From contig JAFYMC010000013.1 of NCBI GenBank assembly GCA_017556805.1, positions 58,551 to 122,550 on the forward strand: a stretch of 64,000 bases of DNA, read 5' to 3'. The notes under the pieces were generated by a model. It did no database searches. It was given only the letters and a program-made list of their open reading frames with translations, and was not told where the DNA came from. Within the stretch, counting starts at the first letter, position 1; every line of letters begins with the position of its first letter. Below, in pieces: positions 44,101 to 51,261 of the stretch. The position numbers and the translations under genes are program-made. This DNA is from Lachnospiraceae bacterium (GTDB lineage: Bacteria; Bacillota; Clostridia; Lachnospirales; Lachnospiraceae).

Positions 44101-44706
44101 ATCGGTTTCGGCGGCGTTGACCACGTTCTCGCAGCTAACCAGGATGTAAACATCTTCGTATTCGATACCGAAGTTTACTCCAATACCGGTGGTCAGTCCT
44201 CCAAGGCTACTCCGACCGGTGCTATCGCACAGTTCGCAGCAGCTGGTAAGGACGTTAAGAAGAAGGATCTTGCAGCAATCGCAATGAGCTACGGTTACGT
44301 ATACGTTGCACAGATCGCTCAGGGTGCTGATTACAACCAGTGTGTAAAGGCAATCGCAGAGGCTGAGGCATATCCGGGTCCGTCCCTCATCATCGCTTAC
44401 GCTCCGTGTATCAACCACGGTATCAAGGGCGGTATGAAGAACGCACAGACCGAGGAGAAGAACGCAGTAGCAGCAGGTTACTGGCACCTCTTCCGCTTCG
44501 ATCCGCGTCTTGCAGAGGAAGGCAAGAATCCGTTCCAGCTTGACTCCAAGGCACCGACCGCTGATTACAAGGCATTCATCGAGAGTGAAGTACGTTACAA
44601 CAGACTTTCCAGAACCAATCCGGAGAGAGCAAATGCACTCTTCGAGAAGGCTGCAAAGGATGCTGCTGACAAGTACGCTAAGCTTGCAAAGATGGCAGAG
44701 AACTAA
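41176..44706 (+). CDS. nifJ: Pyruvate:ferredoxin (flavodoxin) oxidoreductase
   Basis: Central fermentative enzyme: pyruvate + CoA to acetyl-CoA, CO2 and reduced ferredoxin. 1176 residues. Seen: [44 protein letters not shown] as in characterised PFORs, ferredoxin-type clusters [15 protein letters not shown] and [25 protein letters not shown], and TPP motif [16 protein letters not shown]. Start ATG 41176 after AAGGAGG. Codons are biased to GCT, GTT, GGT and AAG, unlike the paralogue at 24531, which suggests very high expression; this is probably the housekeeping copy. Single gene with its own promoter and terminator. Confidence 0.96.
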   Translation: [1176 protein letters not shown]

Positions 44707-44749
44707 GATCGCGATGAACCGCGAAAGCCTTAGTAAAGTAAGATAGAGA

Positions 44750-44787
44750 AATCCCCGGTGAGAACTCGTTCTTAACCGGGGATTTTT
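44750..44787 (+). terminator. Intrinsic terminator of the second nifJ
   Basis: AATCCCCGGT pairs with ACCGGGGATT around a 15-base loop, followed by TTTTA. Confidence 0.93.
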
Positions 44788-44840
44788 ATATCTTACGCAC
44801 GCGGTACGCGTGCTGGCGGGTGCGTAGCAACCGGCAACTA

Positions 44841-45128
44841 AGAGGGCTGTCGGGAAACAAATCTCCCTTTTTGCGCTTCACAAGTCGAAGACAGTTGTGG
44901 TGACCATATTAAATTCGCTTTTTGCTTTTCCCGAAGGGTCGCGCTCTTAGCGCAGTCAAAATCACCTTTTAGAGGTGCTTAGGCACGAGGACGCCACCGA
45001 GTGGCTTAGCAACTCTTAAAGGAAGTTTGACGGAGCGTTGCGACTTGCAAAAAGGAAATTAATATGGTCACCACAATGTCTGACCCCTGAAAGCACAAAA
45101 AGGGCTATCGCACCTGCGACAGCCCTTT
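44841..45128. mobile_element. MITE-like inverted-repeat element flanked by TA
   Basis: 288 bp without a gene. Both ends are imperfect inverted repeats of about 85 bp: outer AGAGGGCTGTCG and its near complement, and an inner 18-bp perfect pair TTGTGGTGACCATATTAA (44895-44912; 45059-45076) extending into CTTTTTGC/GCAAAAAGG. A TA dinucleotide abuts each end (44839-44840; 45129-45130), as left by IS630/Tc1-type transposases. The centre holds small hairpins (GCGCTCTTAGCGC, CACCTTTTAGAGGTG). No transposase is present. The rest of the gap 44707-45134 contains only the nifJ terminator and short unexplained sequence (44788-44838). Confidence 0.6.
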
Positions 45129-45129
45129 T
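45096..45129 (-). terminator. Intrinsic terminator after yccF-like gene, formed by the element's right end
   Basis: Minus-strand GGGCTGTCGCA pairs with TGCGATAGCCC (one G-T pair) around GG, followed by TTTTTG. It lies 6 bases past the stop at 45135. Confidence 0.85.
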
Positions 45130-45134
45130 ATCCA

Positions 45135-45491
45135 CTATTTCACTTTTGCTCCAAACGGTGCCAGCGACAATGCCGCCAGCTTAAAGCACTGCTTTCCGAA
45201 CGGAATTCCGATCACCGTGATACAGCATATCGCACCACCGACCACATAAGCCATTGCCAGCTCCAAACCGCCGAAAATAATCCAAATAATATTGGCAACC
45301 GGATGCTTTCCGAAATTTGTATCCACATCCTTCTTAAACGGCCAGAACACCAATCCCGCAATCTTAAAGCACTGCTTTCCGAACGGAATTCCTACAATGG
45401 TAACACACCACAACAGCCCCAGGAAAAACCAGGAAACCGCTGACCATAGACCGAAAAATAACATCCACAAAATATTCCCGATGGTACGCAT
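45135..45491 (-). CDS. YccF-family inner membrane protein
   Basis: 118 residues with two copies of the YccF repeat, each a hydrophobic hairpin ending in the same motif: CVTIVGIPFGKQCFK and CITVIGIPFGKQCFK. Length and repeat match YccF (DUF307). The family has no settled function. The start ATG 45491 follows GGGGGAG. It is 34 bases downstream of the chemotaxis-like gene and may be co-transcribed. Confidence 0.9.
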   Translation of the reverse strand: MRTIGNILWMLFFGLWSAVSWFFLGLLWCVTIVGIPFGKQCFKIAGLVFWPFKKDVDTNFGKHPVANIIWIIFGGLELAMAYVVGGAICCITVIGIPFGKQCFKLAALSLAPFGAKVK

Positions 45492-45525
45492 TTTATACTC
45501 CCCCTTATCTTATGTATTCTTTCCT

Positions 45526-46356
45526 TTATAGCTGCTTAATAAAATTCTCGATTACCTTCACATTTGCATTCAGATTCTGAATCGTTGCCGCAATCTCCTC
45601 CAGAGAAGCCGCCTGCTGGGTAAACGCATCGGTTGCATCCTTGGACTTCTCACTCATGTCGTTCACCTGGTCCTCGATACCGGTTAACATGGTACCGATG
45701 GTCTGCGCCGACTCGGTGGTATTATCGGACAATCGCTCAATCTCTTTGGCAACTACGGAGAAGCCTTTTCCTGCCGTACCTGCTCTTGCCGCCTCGATGG
45801 AGGCATTTAAGCCTAAAATCTTGGTAGAATTACTAATCTTGTTAATTGCACCGAGAATCTCATTCATACGGTTCATCTCGGTAAGCAGGTTGCCCATAAG
45901 GCCGTATACCTGTTGATTGCTTGCGGAAGCCACCTGTACTCCCTCGGTAATCTCGTTTACTGCGCCCATTACCTGTTCAATCTCCTGCGCCAGATTTGAA
46001 ATCGCATCCTTCACGGTGTTAATTCTCTCCACACTCTTTGCAATCATGAGACAGCCCACTACTTCTCTGCCCTCACGAATCGGAATCGCATAGGACATAA
46101 ACGGAACGCCGTATACTCTGGCAGGGACCTCACGTACCATACGTTCCCCGGAACGAATTACCATAAGCGGCGTAGCCTCTGCCGGGAACGGCACACCGAT
46201 ATCGCACTTTACCGGAATCTCCGGACACGGCTGATTGTAAATAAAGCCCTCCGTATTGGTGACCGCAACAGAAACCGGTTCATCAATAAACAACGGAATA
46301 TAAGGGGCCACCGCTATTACAGACTGTAAAATTGCCTTTTCATTCGAAATATCCAT
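45526..46356 (-). CDS. Soluble methyl-accepting chemotaxis-like protein
   Basis: 276 residues, no membrane segment. Seen: N-terminal sensor region (1-110) with VAVTNTEGFIYNQPCPEIPVKCDIG and PIREGREVVGCLMIA, a PAS/cache-like pattern carrying two Cys in CPEIPVKC, then a short signalling domain with [31 protein letters not shown]. The signalling helices are shorter than in transmembrane receptors, as in cytosolic transducers of Clostridia. Ligand unknown; the Cys pair could bind a metal or haem, which is speculation. AGGAGG precedes ATG 46356. Confidence 0.88.
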   Translation of the reverse strand: MDISNEKAILQSVIAVAPYIPLFIDEPVSVAVTNTEGFIYNQPCPEIPVKCDIGVPFPAEATPLMVIRSGERMVREVPARVYGVPFMSYAIPIREGREVVGCLMIAKSVERINTVKDAISNLAQEIEQVMGAVNEITEGVQVASASNQQVYGLMGNLLTEMNRMNEILGAINKISNSTKILGLNASIEAARAGTAGKGFSVVAKEIERLSDNTTESAQTIGTMLTGIEDQVNDMSEKSKDATDAFTQQAASLEEIAATIQNLNANVKVIENFIKQL

Positions 46357-46408
46357 GCCATTTCCTCCTGTGCTCTTCCTATTTTATCTTGTGCAATCCC
46401 ACCCGGAA

Positions 46409-47419
46409 CTACAACAGCATAACGCCCTTGTTCTCCGCCTCTGCTCTCACATCGTCCGGCCAAATGGAAGCCTGCACCTCACCGATATGGGCCTTACGAA
46501 GAAAGAACATACAAATACGAGACTGACCGATACCGCCTCCCACGGTATACGGAAGCTCCTTATTCAGCACTGCCTTCTGGAACGCAAGCTCTGCTCTGTC
46601 CTCGCAGTTCGCCTTCGCAAGCTGCTCCGCCAAAGATACCTCATCCACACGGATACCCATGGAGGAAAGCTCAAGCGCCATATCAAGTACCGGATAATAT
46701 ACCATAATATCACCGTTTAACTGCCAGTCGTCATAGTCCGGTGCTCTGCCGTCATGACGCTCGCCGGAGGCCAGCTTATCACCGATCTGCATAATAAACA
46801 CAGCCTTCTTTAAACGAGTAATCTTGTTCTCACGTTCCTTTGCCGTATCGTTCGGATACATGTTCTCCAGCTCCTGAGTGGTAACAAATGTAATCTCCTC
46901 CGGCAAAATCTCCTCTATGTAATCGTACTTATCCGCAATGTAATGCTCCGTCTCACGAAGGGCCGCATACACACTGCGCACCGTAGATTTCAAATTGTCA
47001 ATATTGCGCTCGTCGTGCAAAATCACTTTTTCCCAGTCCCACTGGTCCACAAAGATGGAGTGAATATTGTCCGTATCCTCATCACGACGGATGGCGTTCA
47101 TATCCGTGTACAATCCCTCTCCGTAAGAGAACCCGTACTTTTTTAACGCCATACGCTTCCACTTTGCAAGAGAGTGTACGATCTCGACTACCGCATCATT
47201 CTGCTCCTTGATACCGAACGCTACCGGACGTTCTACGCCGTTTAAGTTATCATTCAAACCGGACTCCGGTTTTACAAACAACGGAGCGGACACACGGGTC
47301 AAATTCAACTGCTTCGCCAGCTGACGCTCAAAATAATCCTTTACATGTTTGATGGCACCCTGTGTCTCCTTTACGGACAGTGCCGAACGATACCCTTCCG
47401 GGACATAAAAACGTTCCAT
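46409..47419 (-). CDS. asnA: Aspartate-ammonia ligase (asparagine synthetase A)
   Basis: Makes asparagine from aspartate, ammonia and ATP; 336 residues, normal length. Seen: family motifs VSAPLFVKPESGLNDNLNGVERPV (in part LFVKPESGLNDNLNG), SLAKWKRMALKKY, EGLYTDMNAIRRDED, SIFVDQWDWEK, and C-terminal LPYTVGGGIGQSRICMFFLRKAHIGEVQASIWP (key GGGIGQSR). Related to class II synthetases. It precedes the chemotaxis-like gene by 52 bases. Confidence 0.97.
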   Translation of the reverse strand: MERFYVPEGYRSALSVKETQGAIKHVKDYFERQLAKQLNLTRVSAPLFVKPESGLNDNLNGVERPVAFGIKEQNDAVVEIVHSLAKWKRMALKKYGFSYGEGLYTDMNAIRRDEDTDNIHSIFVDQWDWEKVILHDERNIDNLKSTVRSVYAALRETEHYIADKYDYIEEILPEEITFVTTQELENMYPNDTAKERENKITRLKKAVFIMQIGDKLASGERHDGRAPDYDDWQLNGDIMVYYPVLDMALELSSMGIRVDEVSLAEQLAKANCEDRAELAFQKAVLNKELPYTVGGGIGQSRICMFFLRKAHIGEVQASIWPDDVRAEAENKGVMLL

Positions 47420-47560
47420 AACAACCTCTTTCCGCGCTGCTTCTTCTAAAATCCGACTTACCTTGCAGCGTAATTATAATAAGTCTAGTATATGCTAATA
47501 GTGTACCATTTTTTCCGATAAATTACAAGACAGAAAACCTTTATTTCCGAACCATTTCAC

Positions 47561-47604
47561 AAAAGTGCGTTGCTCCGTCAGGGTTCTCTGACGAAACAAC
47601 GCAC
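47561..47604 (-). terminator. Intrinsic terminator after the ABC permease operon
   Basis: Minus-strand GTGCGTTGTTTCGTCAG pairs with CTGACGGAGCAACGCAC around a short loop, followed by TTTTG. Confidence 0.9.
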
Positions 47605-47632
47605 TCATAGGAAGGAATTTACATAATTCTAC

Positions 47633-49834
47633 TTAATCGAGCAGGAAGGAGATATCCGCATCTTCCGGGATTGTAAAGTAATAGGTCTCATACACATTGT
47701 AGCCCTCTCGCGGCACATCAAGAGATACCCGATAATTCTCATGCCGGTCATAGTCCGACACTCCGCCGTAATAATACAGCTCCTCCCAGGTACAAAGCTC
47801 ATACAAACGCTTATAATCCTCTTCATCCACCGGAATCACGTTGTAACCGTAATCCCAGTCCTTCGGATATTCAATCTGTGCCTCTACAAGCTTATTATTG
47901 TCTCCGGTCAAAACATACTCCGTCACTTCCACCGATTCGGTAGACCAGACGTCTCCCATATATCCTGCATCTTCTTTCTGTACCACCTCAGGAAACTCAA
48001 TCCGCATCAGTTCCTTACCGGTCCACTCATACTCCTCATCCGGATAAAAACCGCGCTCCGCCAGAAACGCAAGGGTCTCGGTGAAAGAAGGATACACCGG
48101 AAGCTCGACCTTATACACACGGGAGTTATCATACGGCATTCCGTCGGAATCATATTGCACCCTGTAACTTACGAATTGCAAATTCAATACCGCCACCGGT
48201 AAGGTGTTCAACTTTTCCTTTAAACTCTGGGCCGCCAGTTCCCTGCGGACAATAGCCATAAACTCTGTCCGTTCTCCTGTACTGAGGTTCATGAGCTGGG
48301 TATTCATTGCATGCACCGCGGTAATCGATTCCAAAATATTTTCCGGCACCGAGTATACATCGCTGTAATGAACTTCCTTATACTCCATACTTTCAAAGAC
48401 AGGTGCAAACAAATTCTCCCGAATCTCCGGTACCCGATACTCACGATATACCGTTTTTCCGTTTTCCAAACGATAGGTCACCTCCACACGGGTAACCGTT
48501 GTAGCAGCTCCCCGCTCCCGCAGCTTCCAGTAATATTCATTATCCGCAACCAGGGATTCCAGATACGGGTACACCGCATCTATATCCGTCAACTCCATCT
48601 CATACACTTCGTCCGTATAGTTCATGTATGAACCGTCATATTTATAATTGTTGCGATACGTGTCCAATCCGGTAATATCAATGGCAACGGATTCCAGCTT
48701 TTTCTCCTTCGGAAGGTACTTGTCATATCCGAAGGTGTCGTACCGCATCACCAGTACAAAGGCAACCGCAACTACCGCAACGACACCCAGAGAAGTCTTA
48801 TCCGCAAAGCATTTTCTCACATCAAAGTAGAAAATACTCTGAATCAGCATATGGCAAATCACAACGCCTAAAATAGCACCGAAAATCATCCACCCCGGCA
48901 CTCCGTAGCTACGGTCTGCCGCCTCATGGAATAACATACCGATAAGCGCACCGGCCAGTAGCTCCACCGAAATCCGGATCACCGGCTTTAATATCGGGAA
49001 CGCAATGGCCTTCCCCGCACCGTCGGACGGTCTTGCCTTATATACCAAAAGGGTAATCACCGTCAGCACCGCTACAAACGCCAGCTCCTGCAACAAAACA
49101 AAGGCCACTCCCACTTCTCTTCCGTTCCAGGAATAGATATAGAAATATTCCGGGCACAAGAATCGCAACGAATGTAAGCGCTCATTCAGAGCATCTCCCA
49201 TATAAGTATAGGTATTAAAAAACTGCTCTTCAAACCAATTATAGATAAGCAGTACAATCGGTGTAATTCCGAACACCCATCCGCTGACCGCACAAAACAC
49301 CACAAAGTTTCCAACAAAGGTTACGCACAAAATAAACGTCGTGTAAATCGCCAGATAGCCAAGCAAATGTACCGCCAAACCCTTTAACACAACGAAGAAC
49401 ACAACCGCCCTCATATTTCCGGTAACCGTAATAATCAAAATACTTACCAGTGCCATGACCACATACGGCACCAGATAAATCAGCACACCGTTGATATAGC
49501 GTACCGCAAACAAGGTCTCACGCTTTACCGGCAGGGAATGGAAGAAGTCCACCTTCTTCTTGGAAAACAAGTATCCGAACCCGCTGACCGCACAAATAAA
49601 CGCACCGCAAATCGTCACCATTATCATCCATGCACTGTTGTATGACATAGGTTCTGCCAAACGTATTGCAAAATGATCCAACATTCCCGTTCCGAAGCCT
49701 CTGGAGCTTGAAATCTCCATGGCAATATAAATCGGTACCGGCAAAACAAACACAATGGCCGCCAGAATAATCGTCCAAAGACGCTGACGCAAATCTTCTT
49801 TTAATAATTTAAAGAATGAGCTTCTTGAAGTCAT
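47633..49834 (-). CDS. ABC-2 type transporter permease, large
   Basis: 733 residues. Seen: six or more N-terminal membrane segments (about 20-330, including AIVFVLPVPIYIAMEI and YLFSKKKVDFFHSLPVKRETLF, a motif typical of GntR-linked ABC-2 permeases), another helix near 350-370, then a large soluble C-terminal half (about 375-733) rich in Tyr and Glu that is probably extracytoplasmic. Start ATG 49834 after GGAGG; a GTG at 49855 overlaps that site. It overlaps the ATPase gene by 26 bases. Cargo unknown; such operons often give cell-envelope antibiotic resistance. Confidence 0.87.
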   Translation of the reverse strand: MTSRSSFFKLLKEDLRQRLWTIILAAIVFVLPVPIYIAMEISSSRGFGTGMLDHFAIRLAEPMSYNSAWMIMVTICGAFICAVSGFGYLFSKKKVDFFHSLPVKRETLFAVRYINGVLIYLVPYVVMALVSILIITVTGNMRAVVFFVVLKGLAVHLLGYLAIYTTFILCVTFVGNFVVFCAVSGWVFGITPIVLLIYNWFEEQFFNTYTYMGDALNERLHSLRFLCPEYFYIYSWNGREVGVAFVLLQELAFVAVLTVITLLVYKARPSDGAGKAIAFPILKPVIRISVELLAGALIGMLFHEAADRSYGVPGWMIFGAILGVVICHMLIQSIFYFDVRKCFADKTSLGVVAVVAVAFVLVMRYDTFGYDKYLPKEKKLESVAIDITGLDTYRNNYKYDGSYMNYTDEVYEMELTDIDAVYPYLESLVADNEYYWKLRERGAATTVTRVEVTYRLENGKTVYREYRVPEIRENLFAPVFESMEYKEVHYSDVYSVPENILESITAVHAMNTQLMNLSTGERTEFMAIVRRELAAQSLKEKLNTLPVAVLNLQFVSYRVQYDSDGMPYDNSRVYKVELPVYPSFTETLAFLAERGFYPDEEYEWTGKELMRIEFPEVVQKEDAGYMGDVWSTESVEVTEYVLTGDNNKLVEAQIEYPKDWDYGYNVIPVDEEDYKRLYELCTWEELYYYGGVSDYDRHENYRVSLDVPREGYNVYETYYFTIPEDADISFLLD

Positions 49835-50711
49835 ATCCTGCCACCTCCGTTTCACTGATAAAGATTTCTTCTAAGGTCAGCGGAAGCATCTCAAAAAATA
49901 CCGGCTCCGCCGCTGCCACACGGGCTGCAATTTCTTCCTGGGTGCCACGCACCGTGAGCGTCTTTAAGCGTCCGCGTTCTTCCCTGTTCACTACCTCCAG
50001 GCCCATAAGTACCCGTGCTTCCTGCTCCTCGTCCGCAAAAACACACTGGAGCTTGTGGATACCGGTACGCATCTCTTCAAGGTCCTTGGAAAGAAGCACG
50101 CCTCCCTTATGAAGCAAGCCCACATGGTCGCAAATATCCTCTAATTCGCGAAGGTTGTGGGAAGCCAGCACCGGAGTCAAACCACGCTCCGTAATTTCCT
50201 TTGCAAAGATACTCTTCACCGCCTGACGCATTACCGGGTCCAGGCCGTCAAAGGTCTCGTCACAAAGCAAATACTTCGTGCCTGCACAAACGCCCAGCAA
50301 AATAGATACCTGCTTTTTCATACCCTTGGAAAAGGTACTGATTTTCCGGGACAACGGAAGTCCCAACTGATCCAAAAGCTCCAAATAGCGCTTGCGGTTG
50401 AACTTCTCGTATACCGCGCCGTAATAATCCGCCATATCCACCGACGTGCCGTTGTTCAAATAATACGCATCATCGGAAATGTAAAACACTTCCTTCTTTG
50501 CTGCCGGATTCTCATATACCGGCGCATCGTCCACCGTAATCTTACCTTCATCTGCCTTTAATACCCCCGCTATCATACGAAGCAGGGTGGATTTGCCGGC
50601 ACCGTTGGTTCCTACCATACCGAACACAATACCTTCTTTTATTTCTACGGAAACCCGGTCAACCGCTAAGTTCCCATCAAAGCGCTTTACCACGTTTTCT
50701 GCCTTAATCAT
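49809..50711 (-). CDS. ABC transporter ATP-binding protein (YtrB-like)
   Basis: 300 residues. Seen: Walker A GTNGAGKST near 37, degenerate signature FSKGMKKQVSILLG in place of LSGGQ, Walker B KYLLCDETFDGLDP (Cys before Asp-Glu), switch His in LASHN, and a C-terminal accessory domain (about 215-300). The F-S-K-G-M signature is typical for ATPases paired with GntR regulators. Start ATG 50711, 8 bases after AGGAGG, overlapping the GntR stop by 8 bases; GTG 50720 lies in that site. Confidence 0.92.
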   Translation of the reverse strand: MIKAENVVKRFDGNLAVDRVSVEIKEGIVFGMVGTNGAGKSTLLRMIAGVLKADEGKITVDDAPVYENPAAKKEVFYISDDAYYLNNGTSVDMADYYGAVYEKFNRKRYLELLDQLGLPLSRKISTFSKGMKKQVSILLGVCAGTKYLLCDETFDGLDPVMRQAVKSIFAKEITERGLTPVLASHNLRELEDICDHVGLLHKGGVLLSKDLEEMRTGIHKLQCVFADEEQEARVLMGLEVVNREERGRLKTLTVRGTQEEIAARVAAAEPVFFEMLPLTLEEIFISETEVAGYDFKKLIL

Positions 50712-51114
50712 CCGCTTCACCTCCTACACCTTGTTTCGACGCCCCCGTCTTATTATCCTGCCACAAAGAATCCAACAGACCGTTCAGTTCTTCTTTTGTC
50801 ATACCGGCTTCTTTGGCCTTATGCACCAGTCTGCCTGCTTCTTCCTTCACTTCCTTTTCCCGAAGGGCACGTGCCGCCTGCATATCCGCCACAAAGTTTC
50901 CTTTTCCCTTTACCGCATATATCACACCTCTGCGTTCCAGCTCCGTATAGGCCCGCTGAATGGTATTCGGATTGATGGAAAGCTCCATGGCCAGATTCCG
51001 CACGCTGGGAAGCGGCGCATCCTTTTCCAAGACCCCACACAGCACCAAGCTTTGAAAGCGCTCCACAATCTGCTCGTAAATCGGCCTCCGGTCGGTATAA
51101 TCGATAATAATCAA
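50704..51114 (-). CDS. GntR-family repressor, YtrA subfamily
   Basis: 136 residues. Seen: winged HTH of the GntR family (PIYEQIVERFQSLVLCG, LPSVRNLAMELSINPNTIQRAYTELERRGVI, GKGNFV) and a short YtrA-type C-terminus (about 75-136) without a large ligand domain. The start appears to be TTG 51114, 7 bases after GGGGGAG. First gene of the repressor-ATPase-permease operon. An inverted repeat AACTGTA-N13-TACAGTT directly behind its promoter has the spacing known for YtrA operators, so autoregulation is likely. Confidence 0.92.
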   Translation of the reverse strand: MIIIDYTDRRPIYEQIVERFQSLVLCGVLEKDAPLPSVRNLAMELSINPNTIQRAYTELERRGVIYAVKGKGNFVADMQAARALREKEVKEEAGRLVHKAKEAGMTKEELNGLLDSLWQDNKTGASKQGVGGEADD

Positions 51115-51133
51115 TCTTCATCTCCCCCTTTCC

Positions 51134-51160
51134 AACTGTACTAGTATACTTAATACAGTT
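51134..51160. promoter_or_regulatory. Operator of the GntR/YtrA-type repressor
   Basis: Perfect 7-bp inverted repeat AACTGTA (51134-51140) and TACAGTT (51154-51160) with a 13-base spacer, 2 bases downstream of the -10 box. The half-site spacing matches YtrA-type operators. Confidence 0.8.
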
Positions 51161-51162
51161 TG

Positions 51163-51191
51163 AGTATAACATAGCGCAGGCCATCTGTCAA
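51163..51191 (-). promoter_or_regulatory. Promoter of the GntR-ABC operon
   Basis: TTGACA and TATACT on the minus strand with a 17-base spacer. Confidence 0.88.
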
Positions 51192-51261
51192 CAATTTCCT
51201 GCGCTGAAATTATTCCACGGAATCATCTCCATAAGTTCGAGTGTAATTCCTTTTTGCTTTG

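Noticed and set aside
43879-44487. 202-codon open frame antisense to the second nifJ
   Set aside because: Cys/Val-rich shadow caused by the strong codon bias of nifJ; no start signals.
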